Below, in pieces: positions 27,124-36,155 of a DNA stretch of 64,000 bases. The translations under genes and the position numbers were made by a program. How positions within the stretch are numbered: the stretch's first letter is position 1; each line of letters opens with the position of its first letter. This stretch comes from an uncultured Sunxiuqinia sp. (GTDB lineage: Bacteria > Bacteroidota > Bacteroidia > Bacteroidales > Prolixibacteraceae): contig NZ_OY782771.1 of assembly GCF_963678245.1 (NCBI RefSeq), forward strand, positions 62,001 through 126,000, read 5' to 3'. A model generated the notes under the pieces. That model had not been told where the DNA came from. It saw only the letters and a program-made list of their open reading frames with translations, and did not search any database.

Positions 27124-29007
27124 ATGCAAAAACAGATAAAAAGACAACTGTTATTCATTGGCATCTTGGCTGCGCTGTTAATGCCATCTACTGGCTTTAG
27201 TCAGCAGATAAAGATGGATGCCAATAAGATGCAATTGGCGAATCAATATTACAGGAGTCAGGATTTTGAAAAAGCTGCTGTGCTTTATCAGGAAATCTAT
27301 GCCAGCTCAGGCAGTCAGCATTATTTCAATTTGTACCTGAACTGCTTGATTGAAATGGGCGATTTTGAACAAGCCGAAAAGGATATTGAAAAACAATTGC
27401 GAAAGAGAAATAACGATCCGTATTTATATGTGCAATGGGGGTATTTACTGAAGCAACAAAACTTGCTGGAAGCGGCTACCGAAAAGTTTGATCAAGCAAT
27501 TCAGCTTGTTTCGAATAACAAAACCGATTACATTCAGCTGGCCAATGCTTTTTTAAGTCGGCGTGAGTACGAATTTGCCCAACAGACTTATCAGTTGGGA
27601 CGAAATAAATTGAATAACGAAGCTTTTCATTACGAGTTGGCACGCGTTTATCTCTATCAGCGCAACTATGAGTTGATGTTTCAGGAGTACTTGGAATTGT
27701 TGAAAGAGGACGATACAAACTTAGGTCGGGTTCAAAGTAGCATGCTGACAGCTTTTCGAATGGATGTCGATAATTCTTTGCGCGATGAATTTCGAACCGC
27801 ACTACTTCGGCGTATTCAGCAAAACCCAAATGTGATTGCTTACAATCATCTGCTGATCTGGCTACTCGTGCAGGAAAAGCGTTTTTCACAAGCTTTGCGT
27901 CAATCTATTGCATTAGATAAAAGAATAGGGGAAGGCGATGGGCAAATAGATAATTTGGCCCGTGTTGCAGCAGGTAATGAGGGCGTTGATGAAGCAATCA
28001 GAGCCTACAACTATCTGATCGAAAAAGGAACGGAAGGGGAATTTTATGAGGAGGCATACAGTGGAAAAATGCAGATGCTGTATCGCCAATTTGTCGATCA
28101 ACCAAAGGAATATCGTCATTCAGAAATACTGAAAGACCAATTTGAAGAAGCATTTAAAGTCATTGGATTTACCACCGAAACAACGCCTTTGGTAATTGAT
28201 TATGCCCATTTTTTAGCTTTTTATCAGAATCGGGTTGAGGAGGCCACTGAATTGCTTTATAGGCATATGAAGATCAGTGATTTAGGCGTTTTGAGTCGGG
28301 GTCGGCTTAAAAATGAACTGGCAGATATTCATGTGCTTAAAGATGATTTGTGGGAAGCTATTTTATTATATTCACAGATTATCGATGCCAACAAAAATAA
28401 TCCTCTGGGAGACGAGATTAAACTCAAAAAAGCCAGATTAGGTTATTTTATGGGAAATTTAAGTTGGGCGCAGGCTCAGCTGGATGTCTTGAAGGGCAGT
28501 ACGTCAAAACTGATCGCGAATGATGCTTTGGAATTATCTGTTTTTATCAGTAATAATATCGCGTTAGATACCACAACTGCCGCCATGGAACTGTTTGCCA
28601 AAGCTGATCTGTATAGCTTCCGTAACCAAGATTCGTTAGCTTGGCTTACGCTCGATTCTATTGAAAATAAATATAGCTACAATAGTTTGTTGGACGATGT
28701 TTATTTTCGAAAAGCAAAAACACTTATTAAACAGGGAGACTATGGTCGGTCTATTGACTTCCTGACAAAAATAAAAGACGAATTCGCATATGATCTTCTG
28801 GGAGACGATGCCATGTTTCTGCTTGGTGAGATTTATGAAACCCAATTGAATAAAGATGAACAGGCTGCCGAACTGTTTAAAGAGGTATTAACCCGATACC
28901 CCGGAAGTATCTATGTGGAGGAAGCAAGGAGTAGATATCGTCGGTTACGTGCCGAAGTTCCTGTAGAGGAGGAGGCGCCCTTGCAGTTTGAACCTGAAAT
29001 CAACTGA
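27124..29007 (+). CDS. Secreted tetratricopeptide-repeat protein
   Basis: The 627-residue protein has a signal peptide (basic MQKQIKRQ, hydrophobic core, likely cut after TGFSQ). TPR-like helical repeats run through the rest: NQYYRSQDFEKAAVLYQEIY (about 40-59), DPYLYVQWGYLLKQQNLLEAATEKF, and near the end YGRSIDFLTKIKDEF and DDAMFLLGEIYETQLNKDEQAAELFKEVLTRYP. The last is typical of the YbgF/Tol-Pal type of repeat. It is probably a periplasmic scaffold; partners are unknown. The S41 protease lipoprotein follows after 125 bases on the same strand. Confidence 0.8.
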   Translation: MQKQIKRQLLFIGILAALLMPSTGFSQQIKMDANKMQLANQYYRSQDFEKAAVLYQEIYASSGSQHYFNLYLNCLIEMGDFEQAEKDIEKQLRKRNNDPYLYVQWGYLLKQQNLLEAATEKFDQAIQLVSNNKTDYIQLANAFLSRREYEFAQQTYQLGRNKLNNEAFHYELARVYLYQRNYELMFQEYLELLKEDDTNLGRVQSSMLTAFRMDVDNSLRDEFRTALLRRIQQNPNVIAYNHLLIWLLVQEKRFSQALRQSIALDKRIGEGDGQIDNLARVAAGNEGVDEAIRAYNYLIEKGTEGEFYEEAYSGKMQMLYRQFVDQPKEYRHSEILKDQFEEAFKVIGFTTETTPLVIDYAHFLAFYQNRVEEATELLYRHMKISDLGVLSRGRLKNELADIHVLKDDLWEAILLYSQIIDANKNNPLGDEIKLKKARLGYFMGNLSWAQAQLDVLKGSTSKLIANDALELSVFISNNIALDTTTAAMELFAKADLYSFRNQDSLAWLTLDSIENKYSYNSLLDDVYFRKAKTLIKQGDYGRSIDFLTKIKDEFAYDLLGDDAMFLLGEIYETQLNKDEQAAELFKEVLTRYPGSIYVEEARSRYRRLRAEVPVEEEAPLQFEPEIN

Positions 29008-29132
29008 AGTTAAATTCGCGATGAATCAATTTGGTATGTGGATTTTTATAATTTTAAAAAATAATTGAAATCTGAATGGCATCGATTCTAAATTGTAAAG
29101 CATTCGTTATAAGATGATAGGAGTTGCAATAA

Positions 29133-30431
29133 ATGAAAATAAATAAAATTGAGACGCTGATTCGGCTGTGGCTGATAGGAGTTTTGTTTTTGGGAGTGTC
29201 TTGTTCCAAGGATGAAGTGATACCAGAGGATGAGATAATTGAAGAAGAAGAAATTGTTGAAAACAGCTTAACGTATATTTACGATGTTTTTAACGACCAT
29301 TATTTTTGGCTTGATGAAGTGCCGAAACTTGATCCAAATACCTATTCTTCAAATGAGGAACTAGTTGATGCCCTAAGGTATGATAAGATCGATCGTTGGA
29401 GTTTTGTTGCTGACTTAGATGCTTACCTGGCGTTATATGAAGAGGCGGAAACTAAAGGGTATGGTGTCGGTATGTCACTAGATTCGGATAACAAGCTGAT
29501 GGTTCGATTTACCTACAAGAATGCACCAATGGGCTTGGCAGGAGTCGACCGTGGTTGGGAAATCCATAAAATTAATGATACTGCCGTTACTGATTTGCCG
29601 GATATCCTTGGCGCATTTGATACCGATAGTCCTGTGAAATTTACTTTTGTTGATTTACTGGGAGATACTGTTTCTAGGACAATGACACGAACCGATTACA
29701 ATATGAATACTGTTTTGCATACCAGCGTTATTGAGACTGAAAGTGCAAAAGTTGGTTACCTGGTATTCGAAAGTTTTTTAGATCCTTCAGAGGCAGAACT
29801 GAATGAGGCTTTTACTTATTTTAAAGAGCAGAATATTAGTGAGTTGATTGTTGACTTGCGATATAATGGGGGCGGGAGTTTTTATATTGCATATCAGTTA
29901 GCTGGTTTGATTGGTGGGGATGATATTTTAAATAAGCCTTTGGCCTCTTTTGTATATAATAGCAAGCACACCGCAGATAATGAAACATATGGATATTATG
30001 AGATGAATGCTCATTCAGTGAATCTTGATCGGTTGTTTTTTATAACAACCGAAAGCTCTGCATCTGCGAGCGAGTTTGTCATTAATTCGATGTTCCCTTA
30101 CAAAGAGGTTATTCTGGTTGGTGAAAAGACCCATGGGAAGCCGGTTGGAATGCAAGTGTTTGCGTCCGAAGATTACAATTTGGCCCTCGCTCCGGTCACT
30201 TTTCAGATTGTAAATGCCAATGAAAACGGACATTATTTTAACGGAGTTCCGGTAGATTATCCCGAAGTCGATGATATTTACCACGCATGGGGCGATCCTG
30301 AAGAAGCTTGTTTGAAGCAAGCACTTAATATTATTGAAGGAAACGATGTTGTTGTGATGAAATCCGCAATACTGAAACCTCGAGGTCTTCCATTAAAACG
30401 TGGCTTGCAGGAAATTACAGGAGCGTATTAA
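29133..30431 (+). CDS. S41 family peptidase, lipoprotein
   Basis: A 432-residue envelope protease of the C-terminal-processing type. The signal peptide ends in the lipobox LGVSC with lipidated C24, followed by an acidic linker (DEIIEEEEIVE). A degenerate PDZ-like segment is at about 110-160 (YGVGMSLDS, WEIHKINDTAV). The S41 domain has LIVDLRYNGGGSFYIAYQLA (about 239-258) and the active-site TTESSASASEFVINSM (about 304-319), then EKTHGKPVGMQVF with the conserved lysine. Its TAA shares a base with the ATG of ruvC, so ruvC is translated from the same message. Confidence 0.88.
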   Translation: MKINKIETLIRLWLIGVLFLGVSCSKDEVIPEDEIIEEEEIVENSLTYIYDVFNDHYFWLDEVPKLDPNTYSSNEELVDALRYDKIDRWSFVADLDAYLALYEEAETKGYGVGMSLDSDNKLMVRFTYKNAPMGLAGVDRGWEIHKINDTAVTDLPDILGAFDTDSPVKFTFVDLLGDTVSRTMTRTDYNMNTVLHTSVIETESAKVGYLVFESFLDPSEAELNEAFTYFKEQNISELIVDLRYNGGGSFYIAYQLAGLIGGDDILNKPLASFVYNSKHTADNETYGYYEMNAHSVNLDRLFFITTESSASASEFVINSMFPYKEVILVGEKTHGKPVGMQVFASEDYNLALAPVTFQIVNANENGHYFNGVPVDYPEVDDIYHAWGDPEEACLKQALNIIEGNDVVVMKSAILKPRGLPLKRGLQEITGAY

Positions 30432-30985
30432 TGGCAGTGACTTCGCAACGTATATTAGGAATTGATCCGGGGACCATTGTGATGGGATATGCCTTGATTG
30501 AAATAGTTGACGGTAAGCCAAAGATTCTACACACGGGGGTTGTAAAAACCGGAAAGTATAAAGATCATTACTTGCGGTTGAAGCATATATTTGTGCGCAC
30601 TCAGCATTTAATTGATGAATATTTGCCTGATGAGTTAGCCATTGAGTCACCATTTTTTGGGAAAGATATACAGGCAATGTTGAAGCTTGGAAGGGCTCAA
30701 GGAATTGTTATGGGCATTGCTCTGGAAAGAGACATTCCGGTTTTTGAATATGCTCCACTGCGTGTTAAACAGGCGATAACAGGAATGGGGCGGGCAGCAA
30801 AAGAGCAAGTCGCTTTTTTCTTACGAAACATGTTTAAAGATGATGAGCTTCCCAAAGAACTGGACGCCACCGATGCGCTAGCTGTTGCTGTTTGTCATTA
30901 CCTGCAGTTGAAAAGTCCGCTAAAAGGAAAGTCCTACAAGGGATGGGGTGACTTTGTAAAGAAAAACCCAGGAAGGGTGAAGTAA
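30431..30985 (+). CDS. ruvC: Crossover junction endodeoxyribonuclease RuvC
   Basis: Resolves Holliday junctions made during recombination repair. The 184-residue protein has all four catalytic acids in context: D12 in GIDPGTIVMGYAL, E72 in LAIESPFFGKD, and D145/D148 in LDATDALAVAVCHYL. The start overlaps the S41 protease stop by one base (TAATG). ruvA and ruvB are not in the window. Confidence 0.95.
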   Translation: MAVTSQRILGIDPGTIVMGYALIEIVDGKPKILHTGVVKTGKYKDHYLRLKHIFVRTQHLIDEYLPDELAIESPFFGKDIQAMLKLGRAQGIVMGIALERDIPVFEYAPLRVKQAITGMGRAAKEQVAFFLRNMFKDDELPKELDATDALAVAVCHYLQLKSPLKGKSYKGWGDFVKKNPGRVK

Positions 30986-31010
30986 CTATAGCAGTGCTTG
31001 GTGATAAGGC

Positions 31011-31041
31011 AAAAAAAGCCACCGCTTAATCAGGATGGCTT
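31011..31041 (-). terminator. Intrinsic terminator of greA-HIT
   Basis: Stem AAGCCA/TGGCTT (31016-31021 with 31036-31041, extendable past one bulge) with seven A on its left, giving a U-run on the minus strand, 25 bases after the HIT gene stop. Confidence 0.7.
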
Positions 31042-31065
31042 AATTTGGTATTTTTATTAACTCGA

Positions 31066-31461
31066 TTACTCGATTTTCGCAGCGATTTTCGCCCGTACAT
31101 TTTGAAATTCTTCTTCGCTCATTTCCACTTTGTCCGAAAAATTTAGCAAATCGCGTTCCGATTGCATGGGGACTAAATGAATATGAGCATGAGGAATTTC
31201 AAGGCCAAGAACCATCATGCCAACTTTTACGCACGGAATTGCTTCCTTCAATCCGGTGGCAACTTTTCTTGCAAACAGGTTTAAGCCAGTGTAAGTCTCT
31301 TCGTCAAGGTCGAACAGGTAGTCAACTTCCTTTTTCGGGATAACTAAAGTATGTCCTTTGGCTGTTGGCGAAATATCTAAAAAGGCCAAAAAGTTTTCAT
31401 CTTCAGCAACTTTGTAAGCAGGAATTTCGCCGTTAACAATTTTAGTAAAAAGACTAGCCAT
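31066..31461 (-). CDS. HIT-family nucleotide hydrolase (Hint-like)
   Basis: A 131-residue histidine-triad protein. The active-site triad is HAHIHLV at residues 91-97, and the N-terminal part (FTKIVNGEIPAYKVAED, FLDISPTAKGHTLVIPKKE) is the Hint branch, which hydrolyses nucleoside phosphoramidates. The physiological substrate is not known. It lies 9 bases after greA on the same strand, so the two share a transcript, an arrangement I recall from related genomes. Confidence 0.92.
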   Translation of the reverse strand: MASLFTKIVNGEIPAYKVAEDENFLAFLDISPTAKGHTLVIPKKEVDYLFDLDEETYTGLNLFARKVATGLKEAIPCVKVGMMVLGLEIPHAHIHLVPMQSERDLLNFSDKVEMSEEEFQNVRAKIAAKIE

Positions 31462-31470
31462 AACGTTGTT

Positions 31471-31944
31471 TTAAAGTGCAATGTCAATAATTTCGAAAGG
31501 AATTATTCCGGAAGGCACCTGAATTTCAACAACATCGCCCACCTTTTTGCCCAGCAAGCCTTTAGCGATTGGAGTTTCAATCGAAATCTTACCCGATTTT
31601 AAATCCGCTTCATGCTCCGACACAATGGTGTACTTCATTGTGGCATTATTTTTTTTGTTCTTAATCGTTACTTTATTCAGAATCTGAACGGATGAAGTGT
31701 CAATTTTTGACTCATCAATAATACGTGCATTAGCAATCTTACCGCGTAGCTGAGCAATTTTGGCTTCAAGCATTCCCTGAGCATCTTTGGCTGCATCGTA
31801 TTCCGCATTTTCCGATATATCTCCTTTTTCGATCGCCTCACCAATTTGCTTTGAAATAGACGGACGTTCAACATTCATTAAGTGTTCGAGTTCCTTTTTT
31901 AACTTATCTAACCCTCCTTGGGTGATATAGGTCACTTTTCCCAT
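31471..31944 (-). CDS. greA: Transcription elongation factor GreA
   Basis: Rescues backtracked RNA polymerase by stimulating transcript cleavage. The 157-residue protein has the N-terminal coiled-coil (GGLDKLKKELEHL, with the acidic tip SENAEYDAAKDAQ near residues 45-57) and a C-terminal FKBP-like domain (VGDVVEIQVPSG). The length is normal. It is the first gene of the greA-HIT pair. Confidence 0.96.
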   Translation of the reverse strand: MGKVTYITQGGLDKLKKELEHLMNVERPSISKQIGEAIEKGDISENAEYDAAKDAQGMLEAKIAQLRGKIANARIIDESKIDTSSVQILNKVTIKNKKNNATMKYTIVSEHEADLKSGKISIETPIAKGLLGKKVGDVVEIQVPSGIIPFEIIDIAL

Positions 31945-31991
31945 TGTAATTTACTTTTTATAATAATATGTGACTTGGCTTTATATAAAAG

Positions 31992-32022
31992 AAAAAAGAA
32001 TTCCGAACGAGCGGAACTCTTT
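31992..32022 (-). terminator. Intrinsic terminator downstream of the minus-strand gene at 32108-32524
   Basis: Stem AAAGA-TTCCG/CGGAA-TCTTT with one mismatch (31995-32022) and an A-run on the left that reads as U on the minus strand. Confidence 0.65.
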
Positions 32023-32029
32023 AGTGCTA

Positions 32030-32037
32030 CAAAGCTA
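32030..32037 (-). promoter_or_regulatory. Possible -7 element for greA
   Basis: Minus-strand TAGCTTTG fits TAnnTTTG but no TTG box stands at the usual spacing. It lies just upstream of the hairpin at 31995-32022. Confidence 0.35.
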
Positions 32038-32107
32038 TATAAAATTTTTAATATTTGCGAAAGCAGTTAGCCCAAAATGGATATAAAATATTGTTTCTTA
32101 ATTGGTT

Positions 32108-32524
32108 CTAATATTTTCTGTTGATGATTTCAGAATATATAACAGCTTTCTTTAATGAAAATCCGTTCATGATTGATTCTCTCGTGGTTTCTTGTGTTTC
32201 GTCGTATTCTTCTTCTCCAATATTATCGTTAATAGAACCACTAATCTCTGTTTTTTTCATTATTGATGATTGAAGTGGTTTATGCGGCACTCTTTTTTCG
32301 GACTTTTTCACCTCAGGTCTTGCTGCTCTTGTAGGAACTTTCTCAACCTGTATTTCTTCTTCTTGGAAAACGGGATCATTAAAGATTTGTTCAAAAAAAG
32401 ATGGTTCCTGATGCTGTTCATCGCCATTTTGTTGTTCTTGCATGGCTTTCTTTTTCTTATTTTGGTTTAGAGCACCTACAATAGAAAGCACGATCGCAAT
32501 GATTATGAATATGTAATCTTCCAT
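32108..32524 (-). CDS. Single-pass membrane protein of unknown function
   Basis: A 138-residue protein with one N-terminal transmembrane segment (residues 4-19, IFIIIAIVLSIVGAL), a basic stop-transfer (NQNKKKKAMQ) and a charged, probably disordered cytosolic tail rich in Glu, Lys and Arg. No family is recognised; such short anchored proteins are common in Bacteroidota. It is a single gene followed by its own hairpin. Confidence 0.6.
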   Translation of the reverse strand: MEDYIFIIIAIVLSIVGALNQNKKKKAMQEQQNGDEQHQEPSFFEQIFNDPVFQEEEIQVEKVPTRAARPEVKKSEKRVPHKPLQSSIMKKTEISGSINDNIGEEEYDETQETTRESIMNGFSLKKAVIYSEIINRKY

Positions 32525-32600
32525 TTTATACTAATTTTGCAGAAGGAATGACAAAATAAATTTGTCATTTCGTTGTTTAGCTTTTATAAAGGTATAAAAA

Positions 32601-33029
32601 ATGAATGGCATAAAGCGATCAGTACTTAAGTTGTTTTTCTTACTCCTGCTTATTTTGGCGATTACTCCGGCATGTAAAGATGACTTTGATTCGGCTATTC
32701 CGTATGTTAACGTTAATTATTCTGTCAATCTGGTTAATTATAACACCCTAAATACAGTTGGATTTCCTGTCTTTTTTAACGGAGTTGGATATGGTGGTAT
32801 CGTGGTAATCAACAACGGAGTATCGTTTTACGCATACGATGTAACTTGTCCTTACGAAGTCGATTTTCAGTGCCGGATTGAAGCCGATGGCGTAATTGGA
32901 ACATGCCCGTGCTGTAGTACGCAATATAACTTGCTGGATGGCGGATATGTTATTAGCGGACCTTCGGCTGAGCCATTAAAGCAATACCGAGCCAGTCTTT
33001 CTGCAAATCGCTTGTACATTACGAACTAA
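32601..33029 (+). CDS. Rieske-like lipoprotein lacking the usual histidine ligands
   Basis: A 142-residue lipoprotein: signal peptide ending ITPAC with lipidated C25. The C-terminal half resembles the Rieske [2Fe-2S] domain: TCPYEV (C83), then TCPCCSTQYNLLDGG (C102, C104, C105) and the GPSAEPLKQY segment typical of the end of the cluster-binding loop. In a true Rieske site the two ligand histidines would align with Y85 and C105, so the normal 2Cys/2His set is absent. C83, C91, C102 and C105 could bind a metal such as zinc, or a cluster by four cysteines; which is unknown. Located convergent with the next gene. Confidence 0.7.
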   Translation: MNGIKRSVLKLFFLLLLILAITPACKDDFDSAIPYVNVNYSVNLVNYNTLNTVGFPVFFNGVGYGGIVVINNGVSFYAYDVTCPYEVDFQCRIEADGVIGTCPCCSTQYNLLDGGYVISGPSAEPLKQYRASLSANRLYITN

Positions 33030-33033
33030 GAAG

Positions 33034-33465
33034 CTAACAAATTCGGTGTAAGTTTTTGTTTTTTATCTCCAATAAATAGATGCGGTCGAAGGAAGAATTG
33101 AAACTCCAGTTGCTTAGTTTATTGCGGTAGAGGAAATTTAGTTTTCCGTGGAAAGATTGAATGTGAATCAGAAGCCATAGTTCTACTGGCTTTATTTTTT
33201 GGTAGAGGTATGTTTTTTCTTCTTTAGCCGAAATTGTATTTTCAATGTGTTGAAACAGCAACCCCGGATTTTCAAAATGTCCTTGATTTTCATGAAAAGT
33301 TTGTCCGCGGAGTTCTGTCAGCTCTATCCCAATTGTCTTTTTCGGATTAAGACGCAATAGAAAATCAGGTGATTCAGAGTGAATCACTTTGCCTTTTGGG
33401 AAATCATCAATTAAATTTTTAAAAAGCTGAAATACCTTCTTTTCATGTTGTTTTTTGTCAGGCAT
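33034..33465 (-). CDS. Hypothetical protein, possibly nuclease-fold
   Basis: A 143-residue protein with no recognised family. A segment SPDFLLRLNPKKTIGIELTEL (S32 to L52) resembles the core of PD-(D/E)xK nuclease-like folds, with D34 and E48 in the right order but T where the catalytic lysine usually stands. It starts just beyond the ahcY terminator, so it needs its own promoter or read-through. Its 3' end is four bases from the convergent lipoprotein gene. Confidence 0.5.
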   Translation of the reverse strand: MPDKKQHEKKVFQLFKNLIDDFPKGKVIHSESPDFLLRLNPKKTIGIELTELRGQTFHENQGHFENPGLLFQHIENTISAKEEKTYLYQKIKPVELWLLIHIQSFHGKLNFLYRNKLSNWSFNSSFDRIYLLEIKNKNLHRIC

Positions 33466-33474
33466 GTTCGAAGA

Positions 33475-33510
33475 TACAAAAAAAGCAGCCTTCTGGCTGC
33501 TTTTTTTGTA
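33475..33510 (-). terminator. Strong terminator of ahcY
   Basis: Near-perfect stem-loop (arms 33475-33490 and 33495-33510) of form A-run, GCAGCC, TTCT loop, GGCTGC, T-run. It is symmetric and could stop transcription from either side; it sits 5 bases beyond the ahcY stop. Confidence 0.92.
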
Positions 33511-33514
33511 TCAA

Positions 33515-34933
33515 TTAATAACGATAGTGTTCTGGTTTGTAGGGGCCTTCTTCCGGCACGCCTAAATAATCTGCCTGGTCTTTCGAAAGCTTGGTAAGTT
33601 TCACTCCCAGTTGCTCAAGATGCAAGCGGGCAACTTCTTCATCCAAATGTTTTGGGAGACGGTATACATCGGTTTTGTATTCGTTTTTCCAAAGTTCAAT
33701 TTGGGCCAGAGTCTGGTTGGTAAACGAGTTACTCATAACAAATGAAGGGTGGCCGGTAGCACATCCCAGATTTACCAAACGACCTTCAGCCAGCAAGTAG
33801 ATTGAATGACCATCTTCGTATGTGTATTTATCAACCTGAGGTTTGATGTTGATTTTTTGAACGCCAGGCCATTGTTCAAGTTTAGCAACCTGAATTTCAT
33901 TATCGAAGTGCCCGATGTTACATACAATTGCTTGATCTTTCATGCCAGCCATATGCTCGGCAGTAATGATATCTTTGTTTCCTGTTGTTGTCACATAAAT
34001 GTTTCCTTCGTTCAGTGCTTCTTCCATGGTTTTTACTTCAAAGCCTTCCATGGCAGCTTGTAATGCACAAATTGGATCAATTTCAGTAACGATTACACGA
34101 GCGCCATATCCTTTCATCGATTTGGCACAACCTTTACCAACATCGCCGTAACCGGCGACAACAACAACTTTTCCACCTATCATCACGTCTGTGGCACGTT
34201 TGATACCATCAGCCAATGATTCGCGACAACCGTATAAGTTATCAAATTTCGATTTTGTAACGGAGTCATTCACATTGAAAGCAGGGAACAATAAATTGCC
34301 TTTTTCCATCATTTGATACAAGCGATGAACTCCTGTTGTAGTTTCTTCCGACACTCCTTTGATTTCAGGAGCTGTGCGGTGCCAACGTTTTGGATCTTCC
34401 TTGGCAATACGCTTCAGGATTTTGTTGAGTTCAATCTCGTCTTCAGCATCAAGTTCAGCATCCAATATGGTAGGAGCATCCTCTGCAGCATAACCATGGT
34501 GAATCATAACAGTAGCATCGCCACCATCATCAACAATCAAGCTTGGGCCTTGTCCGTTTCCAAAATCCAAAGCACGCTCGGTGCACCACCAGTATTCGGC
34601 CAACGTTTCACCTTTCCATGCAAAAACGGGCACTCCTGACGCTGCAATGGCTGCTGCTGCATGATCTTGAGTGCTGAAAATATTGCAGCTCGCCCAACGA
34701 ACATCGGCACCCAGTTCAACCAGTGTTTCAATTAATACAGCTGTTTGAATAGTCATGTGCAGCGAACCCATAACGCGGGCTCCTTTAAGCGGCTTCTCAG
34801 CAGCATATTTTTTACGAACCGACATCAGTCCGGGCATTTCTTTTTCAGCAATTTCAATTTCTTTCCTTCCATAATCAGCTAAAGAAATATCAGCTACTTT
34901 ATAATCAACTTTCTGTTCTGTCATTGTTGTCAT
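33515..34933 (-). CDS. ahcY: Adenosylhomocysteinase
   Basis: Splits S-adenosylhomocysteine to adenosine and homocysteine, removing the product inhibitor of methyltransferases. The 472-residue protein shows [31 protein letters not shown], the NAD-binding loop [28 protein letters not shown] and the C-terminal PYKPEHYRY with the NAD-clasping Lys-Tyr. The start may be this ATG or one three codons later. A promoter with both boxes lies 23 bases upstream, and no SAM or SAH riboswitch is apparent in the short leader. Confidence 0.98.
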   Translation of the reverse strand: MTTMTEQKVDYKVADISLADYGRKEIEIAEKEMPGLMSVRKKYAAEKPLKGARVMGSLHMTIQTAVLIETLVELGADVRWASCNIFSTQDHAAAAIAASGVPVFAWKGETLAEYWWCTERALDFGNGQGPSLIVDDGGDATVMIHHGYAAEDAPTILDAELDAEDEIELNKILKRIAKEDPKRWHRTAPEIKGVSEETTTGVHRLYQMMEKGNLLFPAFNVNDSVTKSKFDNLYGCRESLADGIKRATDVMIGGKVVVVAGYGDVGKGCAKSMKGYGARVIVTEIDPICALQAAMEGFEVKTMEEALNEGNIYVTTTGNKDIITAEHMAGMKDQAIVCNIGHFDNEIQVAKLEQWPGVQKINIKPQVDKYTYEDGHSIYLLAEGRLVNLGCATGHPSFVMSNSFTNQTLAQIELWKNEYKTDVYRLPKHLDEEVARLHLEQLGVKLTKLSKDQADYLGVPEEGPYKPEHYRY

Positions 34934-34955
34934 AATGTCTTCAATTTTAGAGGTG

Positions 34956-34987
34956 CAAAGATAGTTATTTCAGCTAAATAATCACAA
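34956..34987 (-). promoter_or_regulatory. Candidate promoter of ahcY
   Basis: Minus-strand TTG (34985-34987), 21 bases, TATCTTTG (34956-34963). Good match in both boxes. Confidence 0.65.
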
Positions 34988-35054
34988 CGAAACTATTTTG
35001 TTTTATTCTTATTAACAGACGAATGGGGCCTGAAATCGAAAGATTTGTCTCCGT

Positions 35055-35993
35055 TTATTCTAGAGTTTTGAAGAATTTCTTTACGTTGACTTTATCCAGT
35101 TCCAGTTGGGTGCGTAAACCATCAATTGACCCGAACTTTTTTTCCTCTCGTACTCTGGAAATGAATTTCAGTTCAACTTGTTTGTTGTAGATGTCTTGAT
35201 TAAAATCAAATAAGTGTACTTCTATGCTGCGGTGATCAGCGTTATTATTAATAGTTGGCCGTGTGCCAATATTAAGCATGCCTTGGTGGGCGGTACCATC
35301 AATAAGCAATTTAACTGCATAAACACCAAAACCAGGAATAATTTTATGAGGATCAGATGCTTCAATATTAGCGGTGGGGAACTGGATTTTCCTTCCGAGC
35401 TTTTGTCCCTCCACAACGGTGCCGTGCAGGCTGAATGGATATCCCAAATGTTTGTTTGCTTTAGCAATGGTACCATTCTCCAGCGACTCGCGTATCTTTG
35501 TAGAACTAACCCGAATGTCGTCAGATATGAGCACATCAAGTTGTTCGAGTTGAAATTTGAAAGCCATCGAAAGCCCTTGAAGCATTTCAAAATCTCCTTT
35601 ACGATCTTTACCAAATCTATGATCGTGACCAACAACCAGCGTGTGGATATTTAATTGTTTCACCAGAATAATCCGAACAAAATCAGTATAACTTAGCTTC
35701 GAAAACTCTTTTGTGAATGGATATATGATTAAGTGATCGATACCTACCTTTTCAAGCAATTTAATTTTTTCATCCAGCGTAGTTAGTAGGCGAAGGCTGC
35801 CTTTTTGCTTGTTAAGCACCAGTCTCGGGTGTGGCGAAAATGTGAAGATGACAGATTCACCTTTGTTTCGTTTGGCAATTTCCTTTAATCGGTCAATAAC
35901 TTTTCGGTGCCCCAAATGAACACCGTCAAAAGAGCCCACGGTGAGTACTGGTTTTTCTACATGAAATTGGTCGATGTCTCGATAAACTTTCAT
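35055..35993 (-). CDS. ribF: Bifunctional riboflavin kinase / FAD synthetase
   Basis: Makes FMN from riboflavin and FAD from FMN. The 312-residue protein has the N-terminal nucleotidyltransferase domain, with VGSFDGVHLGHRKVI (21-35) as HxGH-type motif, FSPHPRLVL, and VVGHDHRFGKDRKGDFEML. The C-terminal kinase domain starts near 185 with LGRKIQFPTANI and GMLNIGTRPTI, and EVHLFDFNQDIY. The length is typical. A single gene, divergent from the TlpA-like lipoprotein gene. Confidence 0.96.
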   Translation of the reverse strand: MKVYRDIDQFHVEKPVLTVGSFDGVHLGHRKVIDRLKEIAKRNKGESVIFTFSPHPRLVLNKQKGSLRLLTTLDEKIKLLEKVGIDHLIIYPFTKEFSKLSYTDFVRIILVKQLNIHTLVVGHDHRFGKDRKGDFEMLQGLSMAFKFQLEQLDVLISDDIRVSSTKIRESLENGTIAKANKHLGYPFSLHGTVVEGQKLGRKIQFPTANIEASDPHKIIPGFGVYAVKLLIDGTAHQGMLNIGTRPTINNNADHRSIEVHLFDFNQDIYNKQVELKFISRVREEKKFGSIDGLRTQLELDKVNVKKFFKTLE

Positions 35994-36014
35994 TTAAGCC
36001 TAATTTTCAACTGT

Positions 36015-36022
36015 CAAAAGTA
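36015..36022 (-). promoter_or_regulatory. Possible -7 element for ribF
   Basis: Minus-strand TACTTTTG, 22 bases before the ribF start; the upstream box is unclear. Confidence 0.4.
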
Positions 36023-36155
36023 GTACATTTTTGTTTTTTAATCGCAGTTATATTTGAAAACAGGTGCAACTTCCAAAAGAATTCACACATCTCCTGTATT
36101 TGATTTGTAAATTATTATTTTTACCCACCGATAAAAACTGATAAAAAACTGAAAC

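Noticed and set aside
27476-27889. 137-codon open frame opposite the TPR gene
   Set aside because: Antisense shadow with no recognisable features.
34934-35054. SAM or SAH riboswitch upstream of ahcY
   Set aside because: The leader after the candidate promoter is only about 20 bases, too short for such an element.
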